From positions 48,023 to 112,022 of the forward strand of contig NZ_JASKLR010000002.1 of the NCBI RefSeq assembly GCF_030124325.1: a DNA stretch of 64,000 bases. Direction: 5' to 3'. Of this stretch, positions 8,185-16,107 are shown piece after piece (within the stretch, counting starts at the first letter, position 1; each line of letters starts with the position of its first letter). The notes under the pieces were generated by a model. The model did not search any database and had not been told where the DNA came from. It saw only the letters and a program-made list of their open reading frames with translations. The translations under genes and the position numbers were made by a program. This stretch comes from Sinorhizobium sp. 8-89. GTDB lineage: Bacteria; Pseudomonadota; Alphaproteobacteria; Rhizobiales; Rhizobiaceae.

Positions 8185-8916
8185 ATGTCCGATTTTTCGG
8201 TAAGCCAGCTTTGGGAAGATGACTACTTTCTGCACTGGGAGGCCGTCGAAGAGCGTTATCGCGAGCCACTCGAAGAAACCAAGTCGAAATACGAAGCGGC
8301 TGACGGCATCAATGAAGCGACGGCCTGGTTGCGCGACAATGACATCGAACCGGATGCATTGCCGTTTCAATGCAAGCTGGTTCACGCTACCTGCTCATAT
8401 GACTACGAGATGCCCGTCAAGGACCCTTGCGGCCGCTACATCTACACCTTCGACGGCGAAGGTGAGCGGGACGCCCTCATTTTTCCGATCGTGGACAATG
8501 GACAGATTCTGGACGTTGGCATGCTCTTTATCGACGGATTGGAGTTCGCCACTATCCGTCAGAAGGCCATTTGGCTGGGTGGCGACAAAATTAGCGGCGA
8601 TTCCGTTCGACTGCACACCTCGGCGTTGGAATGGCTCGAAGCAGGAGCGACCGGCTGCGTCTATGTCGACCCGCAACGGCGCACGCCGCTTAAGCGCCTG
8701 CAGACTGTCGATAAAATCCATTGCAACAATGTCGCCTGGGCCTTGGAGGTGTGGGATTGGGCGTTCGGCGCTGATGACGCGGCTCTGGAGCGGTTCGAGA
8801 TTGACGACGATGCCGATAACATCCGCGAATACTTCGTCGCGCAGGCTCAGCGCCAGGTTATCTCACAGTCGTTGAACGCCAAGCACCCGGGCCGGTTCAA
8901 CTTGGTGATGGCATGA
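8185..8916 (+). CDS. Conserved phage early protein, possibly primase-associated
   Basis: 243 residues from ATG 8185 (GAGAGGAGAACGT before it). The frame is open further upstream, but without a start context. The protein is acidic, with many Asp, Glu and Trp. The middle portion (GERDALIFPIVDNGQILDVG) resembles the toprim-like accessory proteins that precede replication ATPases in rhizobial phages. No catalytic motif was recognised. An ATGA overlap couples it to the AAA ATPase gene, which suggests a role with that enzyme in phage DNA replication. Confidence 0.6.
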   Translation: MSDFSVSQLWEDDYFLHWEAVEERYREPLEETKSKYEAADGINEATAWLRDNDIEPDALPFQCKLVHATCSYDYEMPVKDPCGRYIYTFDGEGERDALIFPIVDNGQILDVGMLFIDGLEFATIRQKAIWLGGDKISGDSVRLHTSALEWLEAGATGCVYVDPQRRTPLKRLQTVDKIHCNNVAWALEVWDWAFGADDAALERFEIDDDADNIREYFVAQAQRQVISQSLNAKHPGRFNLVMA

Positions 8917-10427
8917 CGTCACTCGCTGCCATCTGGCGCGATGGCAACGAACTGGTGGAGAGGGAGGCTGCGCGTCTCCTTCAGGAATGTGCGGCTGTAC
9001 CTGAGCCCGACAGGCCCTCAAAAGCAGCCGCCACCACTCCAGCCGTTCCGCTATCCGCCAACGACAACAAGCCCGCTATCGCGGAGAAGCCAGAACACCG
9101 TGCGCGTCTGGAGGCAATCCAACGCGAGCACGGCGGGACATTACGCATAGGGGCGACAGGTCTCACCCTCTTTGGCGCAACGATCGATGGAAAGGCTGGA
9201 CAGGCGTACATCGATGAGCGGGGGGCTTGCTGGCTCCTGACGTCGCGTGGCTCGCTTCCTGTTGACGAAACACCTCGCCGTGGCCTCAAGGCGACGCCGT
9301 TCCAGCTACGCGACACATCGCTGATTCCGCAGCGGGAGTGGCTGTTCGCCAAACACTACCAGCGCAGGTACTTGACAGTGACAGTAGCGCCCGGCGGCGT
9401 CGGTAAGACAGCACACGGCATTACAGAAAGTCTCTGCATGGTGACTGGCAGGCCGCTTTTTGAACCCCAAACTGGCCTCGGGCAAAAGTTGAAGGTCTGG
9501 TATCTGAATCTCGAGGATCCCGCTGACGAAATCGAGCGGGGCTTTGCTGCCGCAGCGAAACACTTCAGCATCACCGCAGATCAAATCGATGATCGACTAT
9601 TCACCGATTCCGGCCGGGACCAGGAGTTCGTCATCGTTCGTCAGGAGGCGAGGGACTTCAAAGTCTGCGAGCCCATGATCGACGATATGCTGGCCGTGAT
9701 CCGAGAGAACGCAATAGACGTGGTGATTGTCGATCCATTCGTCAGCAGCCACGAAGTCCCAGAGAACGACAATACCCTTGTGCAGCGCGTCGCGAAGCAG
9801 TGGCGCAGGATTGCCGACGAGGCGAATTGCGCAATTGAACTGATCCACCACGCGACCAAGGGGAATGGGGAAATTACCGCCGACTCAACTCGAGGCGGCG
9901 GTGCGCTCAAGGATGCCGCTCGATCGGTCAGGGTCATCAACGCCATGACGAAGGAAGAGGCGGAGAAGGCCGGGCTTCCCGACGAGAGGGGTTATTTCAG
10001 AATTGATTTCGGTAAAGCCAACAAGGTGCCGAAGTCAGGATCGTCGCAATGGCGCCATTTTGTCTCGGTGCCGCTTGGAAACGGCAAGGGGCTTATGAAA
10101 CGTGGCGACGAGGTTGGCGTGGTCGAAGGGTGGCGGTGGCCGAGCGAAAACAGTGCTGTGGCTGATGTGCCGCCTGAAGCTCTCGAGGCGATCAAGGCCC
10201 GGTTGGGTGCAGGAGACTACCGGGAGAACGAGCAATCGGCACAATGGGCAGGGTATCGCATTGCGGAAGTCCTGGGCATGGATCCGACGGATGCCGTGGA
10301 GAAACGCCGCATCAAACTCATGATCAAAGCATGGAAGGCCGAAGGTCATCTGCGCGTCGAGATGCGATCGGATCACAAAGGAACAGAGCGTCCGCACCTC
10401 GTGCCTGGCTTCCCCACCACCGAATGA
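8913..10427 (+). CDS. AAA-family replicative ATPase, RepA/DnaB-like
   Basis: 504 residues. The ATPase core has Walker A in APGGVGKTAHG (about residues 158-168) and Walker B in VVIVDPF. It also carries a sensor-like IHHATKGNG and a DSTRGGGALKDAARSVR segment, as in hexameric RepA helicases and RecA-like AAA_25 proteins. The N-terminal 140 residues carry a low-complexity stretch with SANDN. The C-terminal part (about 420-504) looks like a winged-helix domain. Its place directly after the regulator and early protein supports a role as the phage replication helicase or helicase loader. Confidence 0.85.
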   Translation: MTSLAAIWRDGNELVEREAARLLQECAAVPEPDRPSKAAATTPAVPLSANDNKPAIAEKPEHRARLEAIQREHGGTLRIGATGLTLFGATIDGKAGQAYIDERGACWLLTSRGSLPVDETPRRGLKATPFQLRDTSLIPQREWLFAKHYQRRYLTVTVAPGGVGKTAHGITESLCMVTGRPLFEPQTGLGQKLKVWYLNLEDPADEIERGFAAAAKHFSITADQIDDRLFTDSGRDQEFVIVRQEARDFKVCEPMIDDMLAVIRENAIDVVIVDPFVSSHEVPENDNTLVQRVAKQWRRIADEANCAIELIHHATKGNGEITADSTRGGGALKDAARSVRVINAMTKEEAEKAGLPDERGYFRIDFGKANKVPKSGSSQWRHFVSVPLGNGKGLMKRGDEVGVVEGWRWPSENSAVADVPPEALEAIKARLGAGDYRENEQSAQWAGYRIAEVLGMDPTDAVEKRRIKLMIKAWKAEGHLRVEMRSDHKGTERPHLVPGFPTTE

Positions 10428-10429
10428 GT

Positions 10430-10569
10430 GCGGTGTGGAGAGGTGGGGAAGGTGGGGAGAAAACACCCATCTCACCACCCCCACCACCACCTATAGGGTG
10501 GGGTGGAGGGTGGGAGTGTTGTGGGAAGAGTAAAAGTGGTGGTGGGGAAAAATTGAGAAGGAGAACAGC
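10430..10569 (+). other. G-rich/C-rich strand-asymmetric tract with G-quadruplex motif
   Basis: The 140 bases between the replication ATPase and the next gene are almost purely composed of GGTGG/GGGG runs, broken by one C-rich block (about 10473-10491). At 10496-10514 GGG-T-GGGG-TGGA-GGG-T-GGG is a full quadruplex motif on the plus strand. The C-rich block can instead pair with it around TATA as a hairpin. It could be a replication-origin element, a transcription pause or a leader control site. Confidence 0.5.
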
Positions 10570-10788
10570 TTGATCCGTATACGAATCCAAAACATCGGTG
10601 GCAGCTTCCCCGGTCGCGGGGCTGCGCCGGAGATGACCCGCGATTTTCATCTTCCACGTGGTGAGCGTACCGCAATCGACCGCCTCGGCGACCGGGCGGC
10701 ATTCCGCGCTAAGGTCAGCCAAGACGCCGGGTCCCTCGTGGCCGCGAATGACAACACCCGAAACGCCAAAAAGGAGGATGCCGCGTGA
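10570..10788 (+). CDS. Small phage protein, TTG start
   Basis: 72 residues. The TTG at 10570 has AAGGAG six bases before it, better than any ATG in the frame. The protein is basic, with no recognised domain, and contains SLVAANDNTRNAKKEDAA at its C-terminus, one of the AxNDN sequences scattered through this prophage. Its stop overlaps the next gene's GTG in a GTGA junction, so the two are coupled. It follows the G-rich tract directly, which would be its leader. Confidence 0.55.
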   Translation: MIRIRIQNIGGSFPGRGAAPEMTRDFHLPRGERTAIDRLGDRAAFRAKVSQDAGSLVAANDNTRNAKKEDAA

Positions 10789-11759
10789 GCCACACCGCAG
10801 AGAAGCAGCGCCATCGCGATCTGTCGAAATTGTCCGAGCTCTTAGCGGAGCACAGTCGTCCTGCCGCCGCCAACGACAACACCCCTATGCGCAAGCCTCG
10901 CCAGCCGCGCTACCGCGGCACGCTCCCAGCTCTGCGGTGGCTGTTCGACAATCACCCTGATCTCGCGCAAGCATTAGCGGCCGCGATGCCCAAACCGGCC
11001 GCCAACTGGCACGCCGATGCGGAGGACAACAAGCAAGAGATCCGTCCTACTGTCGGCGAGTTAATGAAGGCGGCAGAGGGCTTGACGCCGGTCATAGAGG
11101 CGGACGAGGATGGCGAACGTATCACCCTCGGCTCGCTGAAATTTCGTGACGGCCGGCTTGTGGAGTGGGGATCGACGAAAAAGGGGCACAAACTTAAGCC
11201 CATTGACCGCGTCAAGGCTGGTGGAGGCACCGCCAAGACGTCGCGACGAAATCCCGACCGATATCTCAACAAAACCAAGGCGACCACCCCGTCGCCGATG
11301 CATGCGACCCCGTTACCGAGGAACGTGTCCAATAGGCCGGTTTTGCCGCCCATGTACGATCCGCAGGCCGGCGTCGAAGAAAGTCGCGAGTTGCTGCGAA
11401 GCTGGGGCCTCGACGGCTCCGTTCCTATAGATCAACTGCCGTTTCCGGCGACAAAGTGCGAAACCGCCGTCGCTAAAGGCGCAGGATTTCTGGGCGGGGT
11501 CTCACGTCCAAGCGGGAATGCGTCGAGCGGAGCGCAGGCGTGGGAAGCCCCAGAGGTCAGGAAGGGCGAAGTCGTCGAAGTTGTCGAAGAGGTCGCGGCC
11601 AGGGGCACGCTTAAGTCAATCGGCATTCGGCTCGGTTATAGCGAGGGCTATGCAGACCGGGCAGGGAAGGCGGCGCTTGTCGAGACAGCTCGAGTGCTTG
11701 CTGCGGCGAACGACAACAAAAAAGTTTCACAGAACGTGCCCGTTCGTGGCGCAGTGTGA
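10785..11759 (+). CDS. Phage early-region protein of unknown function with two AxNDN motifs
   Basis: 324 residues from GTG 10785 behind AAAGGAGGATG. The N-terminus is basic and hydrophilic; the middle (about 140-220) is low-complexity, rich in Lys, Pro, Thr and Arg. The C-terminal 60 residues (TLKSIGIRLGYSEGYADRAG) look like a helix-turn-helix that may bind DNA. AAANDN occurs both near residue 28 and near residue 308. It is the last gene of the rightward early operon, followed by a strong terminator, so it may have a late-gene regulatory role, but no known family was recognised. Confidence 0.6.
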   Translation: MSHTAEKQRHRDLSKLSELLAEHSRPAAANDNTPMRKPRQPRYRGTLPALRWLFDNHPDLAQALAAAMPKPAANWHADAEDNKQEIRPTVGELMKAAEGLTPVIEADEDGERITLGSLKFRDGRLVEWGSTKKGHKLKPIDRVKAGGGTAKTSRRNPDRYLNKTKATTPSPMHATPLPRNVSNRPVLPPMYDPQAGVEESRELLRSWGLDGSVPIDQLPFPATKCETAVAKGAGFLGGVSRPSGNASSGAQAWEAPEVRKGEVVEVVEEVAARGTLKSIGIRLGYSEGYADRAGKAALVETARVLAAANDNKKVSQNVPVRGAV

Positions 11760-11786
11760 CGTATCTAGTTGAAAGATAACTGTTAC

Positions 11787-11817
11787 GACCCGGCCAAAGC
11801 GCCGGGTCTTCTCTCTT
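11787..11817 (+). terminator. Rho-independent terminator of the early operon
   Basis: GACCCGGC (11787-11794) pairs with GCCGGGTC (11801-11808) around a six-base loop and is followed by TTCTCTCTT. It lies 28 bases after the stop of the preceding gene. Confidence 0.75.
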
Positions 11818-11889
11818 CGGTGCGCAGCTTGATTTGCGACCGACCTCTCGCGAGCGATCAGCGAGAGGTATTCATTTGCGCAGTCCTTC

Positions 11890-12078
11890 TCAGTACCGCC
11901 AACGCGGCGGTCGTTTGGCATTGTGCAGCAGCTCTGAGGCCGTGGCGAACCGACCGAATAGCCGACGAAGACGGCTCTCTTCTTTCTCACCTAATTGATG
12001 TTGTTGGCAAAATTCGCGGACGTTCCATACTTTGGCAACGGTGTTCTTCGAAAGCTTTTCGGCTTCGACATGCTCCAT
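11890..12078 (-). CDS. Small conserved rhizobial protein
   Basis: 62 residues, reading MEHVEAEKLSKNTVAKVWNV, then REFCQQHQLGEKEESRLRRL and a basic end with RPPRWRY. I recall similar short rhizobial proteins containing KVWNVREFC...LF..FA...ELL.NA. It is helix-prone and basic, consistent with a nucleic-acid or regulator-binding role, but without a known domain. It runs against the late operon. Two copies of an 18-bp repeat upstream of its start suggest dedicated control. Confidence 0.6.
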   Translation of the reverse strand: MEHVEAEKLSKNTVAKVWNVREFCQQHQLGEKEESRLRRLFGRFATASELLHNAKRPPRWRY

Positions 12079-12144
12079 CTTGCTCCTCCCAGGCAGTGGA
12101 GGCCAGACTATTGTACCAAAGTCTAATAAAGCAAGAATAAAAGT

Positions 12145-12181
12145 AAGTATTACTTATTGCTTTAAGTATTACTTATTGCTT
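12145..12181 (-). repeat. Tandem 18-bp repeat, probable operator
   Basis: AAGTATTACTTATTGCTT occurs at 12145-12162 and again at 12164-12181, a 19-bp period or nearly two helical turns. Each copy contains the perfect 11-bp palindrome AAGTATTACTT. It lies 67-103 bases upstream of the minus-strand gene at 11890-12078. Paired palindromes one face apart are typical of cooperative repressor binding. Confidence 0.65.
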
Positions 12182-12265
12182 GGCGCTGCCTCCTCCAGCG
12201 ACGGGCAACGGTGCGGCAGGTAGAGCGGCGGCACTACAGCGCCACGCTCCCTGCCGCCCTTGTTT

Positions 12266-12517
12266 TCATCGTTTGATCGCTCGGCCAATTGCGATGAGAA
12301 TGCAGGCGCCAATGAAACCGGCGATTAGGTATCCGATCCAGCCACCGAGATTCACGCCGATTAGGCTAAGTAAAAAGTTGGCCACGAACGCGCCAACGAT
12401 ACCAAGGACGATGTTCATAATGAGTCCCATTTCGGACTTCATGAACATCTCAGCGAGCCAACCAGCGACCCCACCGATGATGATTGCGGCAATCCAGCCC
12501 ACACCTGCGCCTTCCAT
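12266..12517 (-). CDS. GlsB/YeaQ/YmgE-type stress-response membrane protein
   Basis: 83 residues that are nearly all hydrophobic, with Gly-rich helices: VGWIAAIIIGGVAGWLAEMF, then NIVLGIVGAFVANFLLSLIG and GGWIGYLIAGFIGACILIAI. This matches the small transglycosylase-associated protein family (PF04226), an inner-membrane protein induced by envelope stress in many bacteria. Cargo genes like this are common in prophages of soil bacteria. It is monocistronic, preceded by GGAGGCTC. The name transglycosylase-associated does not imply enzyme activity. Confidence 0.85.
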   Translation of the reverse strand: MEGAGVGWIAAIIIGGVAGWLAEMFMKSEMGLIMNIVLGIVGAFVANFLLSLIGVNLGGWIGYLIAGFIGACILIAIGRAIKR

Positions 12518-12855
12518 TTGAGCCTCCTATGGCGAGACCCTTGATGGTAGAGGAAGCTATGAGCCCGTCAACTACAGCGCTCCGCGTTGCGGCGTCAGCC
12601 ATCATTTCGAGAGTGCCGGCGTCACTGCTTAGTAAACATGCCGGATCGATCGTGGGATTGAGCGGGCGCTTCTTGTTTATGCTGGAAAAGAAAAGCCCGG
12701 CGCCGATGCATCAGCGACAGGCTAGAGCGGTACGCGATACCTGGCGATGCGCTTGGGAGGAGAATCCGCATCGCATGGCTGACGTATAATACAAGAGTGC
12801 ACAAAAACAAAGCAAAATCGAAAGTGCCTAAACAGGGGGCAACTGAGCCGTCGTG
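12518..12855. other. Interval without a convincing gene
   Basis: 338 bases. One frame of 62 codons on the minus strand (12622-12810) has shadow-like composition and no ribosome-binding site. Promoters for the minus-strand stress protein should lie at the left edge. Nothing else was recognised. Confidence 0.4.
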
Positions 12856-13524
12856 CTATTGCAGCTCGATAATCTTGCGGATGATCTGGTCACCTAAATG
12901 CCGAGTGTTTTTCGGCGAACCGCTGCTGTTGAGTGGATCAATCTGCAGTTCAGCTGCGAATTCCCGCAAGATCGGCAATGCCGGCTGCTGCACAACGTTA
13001 TCCATCTCTACATGAACAGTTCCGTTTTCGTATTGCTTGATCGTGTACCCTTTGTAGTTCGCCTGTTTGGTGACCAGCAGATCGACGACAGACACGACAT
13101 CAGCTTGAGCGGCCGACCGATAGATCGGGAAGATCAGCTTCCCTGCCTTGTCTTCTCTCATGATGGCCCGCGCTTCGCTCGCAGGTTTGTCTAAAAGGAT
13201 CTCAATCGCCATGTCCTCGGTATTTATGCGCAGAACGACTACACGGTCGACGTGCTCGAAGGTGTTGTGATTGAAGCCGACTTGGTTGCTAGATGTCACC
13301 GTCTTTACGGAAATGCGTTCACCGGCGGCACTGACGACATCATAACCGCGTTGGTTCACCTCCGTTGCCATCTGTCCGTATGTGAACATGGCTGTGTAGA
13401 GCTCTCCGATACGACCTGTAAGGTGACTGAGCTCTGCGGCGGGAACGCCCCACGAGAGCTCCCGCTCAAACCACGAAAGCGCCTCGCCAAGAGACTTGAT
13501 GATCTGGAACTGGTTTAGAGACAT
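12856..13524 (-). CDS. Restriction-endonuclease-fold candidate (DUF6998-like)
   Basis: 222 residues from ATG 13522-13524; codons further upstream lack similarity. The core GRIGELYTAM, NQRGYDVVSAAGERISVKTV and HVDRVVVLRI follows the order of a PD-(D/E)xK nuclease: helix Glu (about residue 41), Asp62 after a strand, then Glu69 and Lys74 on the next strand. I recall similar proteins classified as DUF6998. The C-terminal third is not recognised. It stands alone on the minus strand just before the HNH/terminase module, the position of a moron gene, and could act in defence against other phages. The nuclease role is inferred. Confidence 0.55.
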   Translation of the reverse strand: MSLNQFQIIKSLGEALSWFERELSWGVPAAELSHLTGRIGELYTAMFTYGQMATEVNQRGYDVVSAAGERISVKTVTSSNQVGFNHNTFEHVDRVVVLRINTEDMAIEILLDKPASEARAIMREDKAGKLIFPIYRSAAQADVVSVVDLLVTKQANYKGYTIKQYENGTVHVEMDNVVQQPALPILREFAAELQIDPLNSSGSPKNTRHLGDQIIRKIIELQ

Positions 13525-13584
13525 TTTGCCCGCCTGTTGATGTGCGGGCGACGTTACAGTGAGTCGTTGTATGCGTGTACTTTG

Positions 13585-13956
13585 ATGCCAACACGACCAC
13601 CGCGTTTCAAACCAGCACATCAACGCACGACAAGCGAGCGCAAACGAGATGCAGACCGCAGGCGATACGATACGCCCTGGCGCGCTTGGTACGGCACCAA
13701 GCGTTGGCGATCGATCCGCGAGGCGCAGCTAAGTGCGCATCCTCTTTGCGTCATGTGCCTCGAAGATGAGGTCGTTGAGCCTGCAACCGTTTGCGACCAC
13801 GTGACGCCGCACCGAGGCGACGAGGAACTCTTCTGGTCCGGTCCATTTCAGTCACTCTGCGCCCATCATCATAACAGTGCAAAGCAGCGCGAGGAGCGCA
13901 AAGGGGAGGGGCGTGGAACATCCCTCAGCCCGTTCAGCCGCGAACCGGCGGCCTAA
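13585..13956 (+). CDS. HNH endonuclease of the packaging module
   Basis: 123 residues from ATG 13585; an in-frame ATG at 13537 is possible. Zn-binding CVMC is followed by the HNH core VCDHVTPHRGDEELFW, then LCAHHHNSAKQ, complete with the catalytic DH and the last His residues. In HK97-like phages an HNH protein encoded directly before terminase is needed for cos cleavage together with TerL, and this gene sits 44 bases upstream of terS. The C-terminus is basic and unstructured. Confidence 0.85.
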   Translation: MPTRPPRFKPAHQRTTSERKRDADRRRYDTPWRAWYGTKRWRSIREAQLSAHPLCVMCLEDEVVEPATVCDHVTPHRGDEELFWSGPFQSLCAHHHNSAKQREERKGEGRGTSLSPFSREPAA

Positions 13957-14000
13957 GCAAAAATTCACATCCGCAAAATTCGAAATCGGAGTTTGGTGCC

Positions 14001-14384
14001 ATGGCAAGGCCGAGGAAGCCGACGGCTGCCCTCGAATTGAAGGGCTCCTTCAAGAAAGATCCGCAGCGCAAGAGCGCGCGACAGAACGAACCGAGGCCCA
14101 GTGCCCCGGTGGGCGCGGCCCCTAAACTTTTCGACGCTGATGAGCGGAAGCTTTGGGATGAACTCGCCGGCTACGGCTTTTGGCTCACCGACGCGGACCG
14201 GCTGATGCTCGAAATCGCGGTCAAGCTAATGGTGCTGTTTCGCAAGAGCGCGCTCGATGGTGGCGGCATTTCCAAACTGATTGGAGCGTTGGCGAAGTTG
14301 GGCTTCAGCCCGACCGATCGGAGCAAGGTTCAGGCGCCTGGGGCGAAGGAGCCTGAGGCTGATCCGTTCGCAGACTTCAAGTGA
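14001..14384 (+). CDS. terS: Terminase small subunit, P27 family
   Basis: 127 residues. MARPRKPTAALELKGSFKKD is the typical basic opening of P27-type small subunits, followed by APVGAAPKLFDADERKLWDE and the helix-turn-helix region LTDADRLMLEIAVKLMV. It recognises the packaging site on the phage concatemer and loads the large subunit. The gene lies between HNH and terL with a four-base gap to terL, as in HK97-like packaging modules. Confidence 0.9.
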   Translation: MARPRKPTAALELKGSFKKDPQRKSARQNEPRPSAPVGAAPKLFDADERKLWDELAGYGFWLTDADRLMLEIAVKLMVLFRKSALDGGGISKLIGALAKLGFSPTDRSKVQAPGAKEPEADPFADFK

Positions 14385-14388
14385 GATC

Positions 14389-16107
14389 ATGGAATATGTC
14401 GTCGATGCTGAGAAGTTTCCGCATGTTGCGGCCGGCTACCGCTATGCTGCTGACGTGGTTGGAGGTCGCATTCCAGCGTGCGAGTTCGTACAGCAGGCGT
14501 GCCAACGGCAGCTGGATGATATTGCCAGCTCGGTGAGCGCCGAAGGGTGGTTGTATTACTTCGACCACGACGCTGCGGAGCGTGTTTGCAAGTTCACTTG
14601 TTTCCTCCCGCACATCAAAGGGCCGCTCGCCGGCCAGAACCTTACACTCGAGCCGTGGCAGTCGTTCATTCTAACAACCGCTTTCGGTTGGCTGCGACAC
14701 GACAACGGCAAACGACGCTACCGACGCGCTTATATTGAAGTGCCCCGCGGCAACGGAAAGACGACGCTGTCTGACGGGCCGGCGCTATACTGCGGTTTTG
14801 GCGAGAAAGAGGGCGGCGCCGAGGTCTACTCTGCGGCGCGCACAAGAGATCAAGCCAAGGTCGCGTTTTCGGCTGCGCAGGCGATGCTTCGTCGCGCTAC
14901 CGCGTTGCGGACGGCACTCGGCATCGATGTTGAGGCGCACCGCATCATCCAGATGCGGTCGAATAGCTACTTCGAAGCACTTTCCGCAGACGCTGACTCG
15001 CTCGACGGCAAGAACGTGCACTTCGCGCTAATCGACGAGTTGCACGCCCACCGCGACCGCAGCGTTTACGACGCCATCGAAACGGGCGCTGGAAAGCGCA
15101 ATCAGTCGATGGTTTGGGCGATCACGACGGCTGGTGCCGACAAGACCGGCATCTGCTACGAGCATCGCGCCTATACGCGCAACATTCTGAAGGGCACGGC
15201 TCTCGACGATACCTACTTCGGCATCATCTACACGATCGATAACGATGATGACTGGACCGAAGAAGCGACGTGGCAGAAGGCAAACCCGAACTATGGAATC
15301 TCGGTAGAGCCGGAGCACGTAGCCGCGCTTTGCCGCAAGGCGATGTCATCGCCCGCATCTCAGGCCAACTTTTTGACGAAGCACCTGAACGTCTGGATCC
15401 AGACGAACGAGGCGCTTTACGACATGCGCGCCTGGGATCGGTGCTTTGACGAAGATCTAGACATTGAGGACTTCGCTGGTGAGCCCTGCCGTATCGCGGT
15501 TGACCTGGCCTCCAAGGTCGACATTGCAGCCGTTGTCGCGCTGTTCGAGCGGGCCGGTAAGGTGTACCCGTTCGCTCGCTTCTACGTGCCGGAGCAAGCC
15601 ATCGTTGACAGCCGCAACGATTCGTACCGTGGGTGGGAGGCCGAAGGCAAGCTGATCGCCACGCCAGGGGATGTGATCGACATCGATCGTATCGAGGCAG
15701 ACATTCTTGACTTGTCTGGTCGCTTTCACGTGCTGGAGGTGGCTTACGATCCGTGGCAGGCGCAACAGATGGCTAACCACTTGGCCGAGCAGGGCGCCAA
15801 CGTCGTTGAGTATCGGCAGACGGTTCAGAATTTCTCGGAGCCTACGAAAGAACTCGATGCTCTTATGCGCTCTGGGAAGCTCGGCCACAATTCTGGACCG
15901 CGTGACCCGTTGTCTTGGATGATCGGCAATGTCGTCGGGCACTACGACGCGAAAGAGAACGTTTACCCGCGAAAAGAGCGGCCAGAAAACAAGATAGATG
16001 GCGCGATCGCACTAATCATGGCTTTGGGCCTGCACCTTCGTGCATTCGGTGGCGCGCACGCTCCCTCCCCATGGGAAGATCCTAACTTCAAGATAGCGGT
16101 GGTTTGA
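14389..16107 (+). CDS. terL: Terminase large subunit
   Basis: 572 residues from ATG 14389. The ATPase motor has Walker A EVPRGNGKTTL (about residue 122) and Walker B FALIDELHAH. The nuclease domain shows acidic residues at IAVDLASK, VAYDPWQAQ and KIDGAIALI. This is the YmfN/HK97-type large terminase that translocates and cuts phage DNA. Its stop TGA shares a base with the ATG of the portal gene. It appears full length, so packaging should be functional. Confidence 0.95.
   Translation: MEYVVDAEKFPHVAAGYRYAADVVGGRIPACEFVQQACQRQLDDIASSVSAEGWLYYFDHDAAERVCKFTCFLPHIKGPLAGQNLTLEPWQSFILTTAFGWLRHDNGKRRYRRAYIEVPRGNGKTTLSDGPALYCGFGEKEGGAEVYSAARTRDQAKVAFSAAQAMLRRATALRTALGIDVEAHRIIQMRSNSYFEALSADADSLDGKNVHFALIDELHAHRDRSVYDAIETGAGKRNQSMVWAITTAGADKTGICYEHRAYTRNILKGTALDDTYFGIIYTIDNDDDWTEEATWQKANPNYGISVEPEHVAALCRKAMSSPASQANFLTKHLNVWIQTNEALYDMRAWDRCFDEDLDIEDFAGEPCRIAVDLASKVDIAAVVALFERAGKVYPFARFYVPEQAIVDSRNDSYRGWEAEGKLIATPGDVIDIDRIEADILDLSGRFHVLEVAYDPWQAQQMANHLAEQGANVVEYRQTVQNFSEPTKELDALMRSGKLGHNSGPRDPLSWMIGNVVGHYDAKENVYPRKERPENKIDGAIALIMALGLHLRAFGGAHAPSPWEDPNFKIAVV

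Noticed and set aside
12622-12810. 62-codon minus-strand frame
   Set aside because: No start context and an unnatural composition; kept as empty interval.
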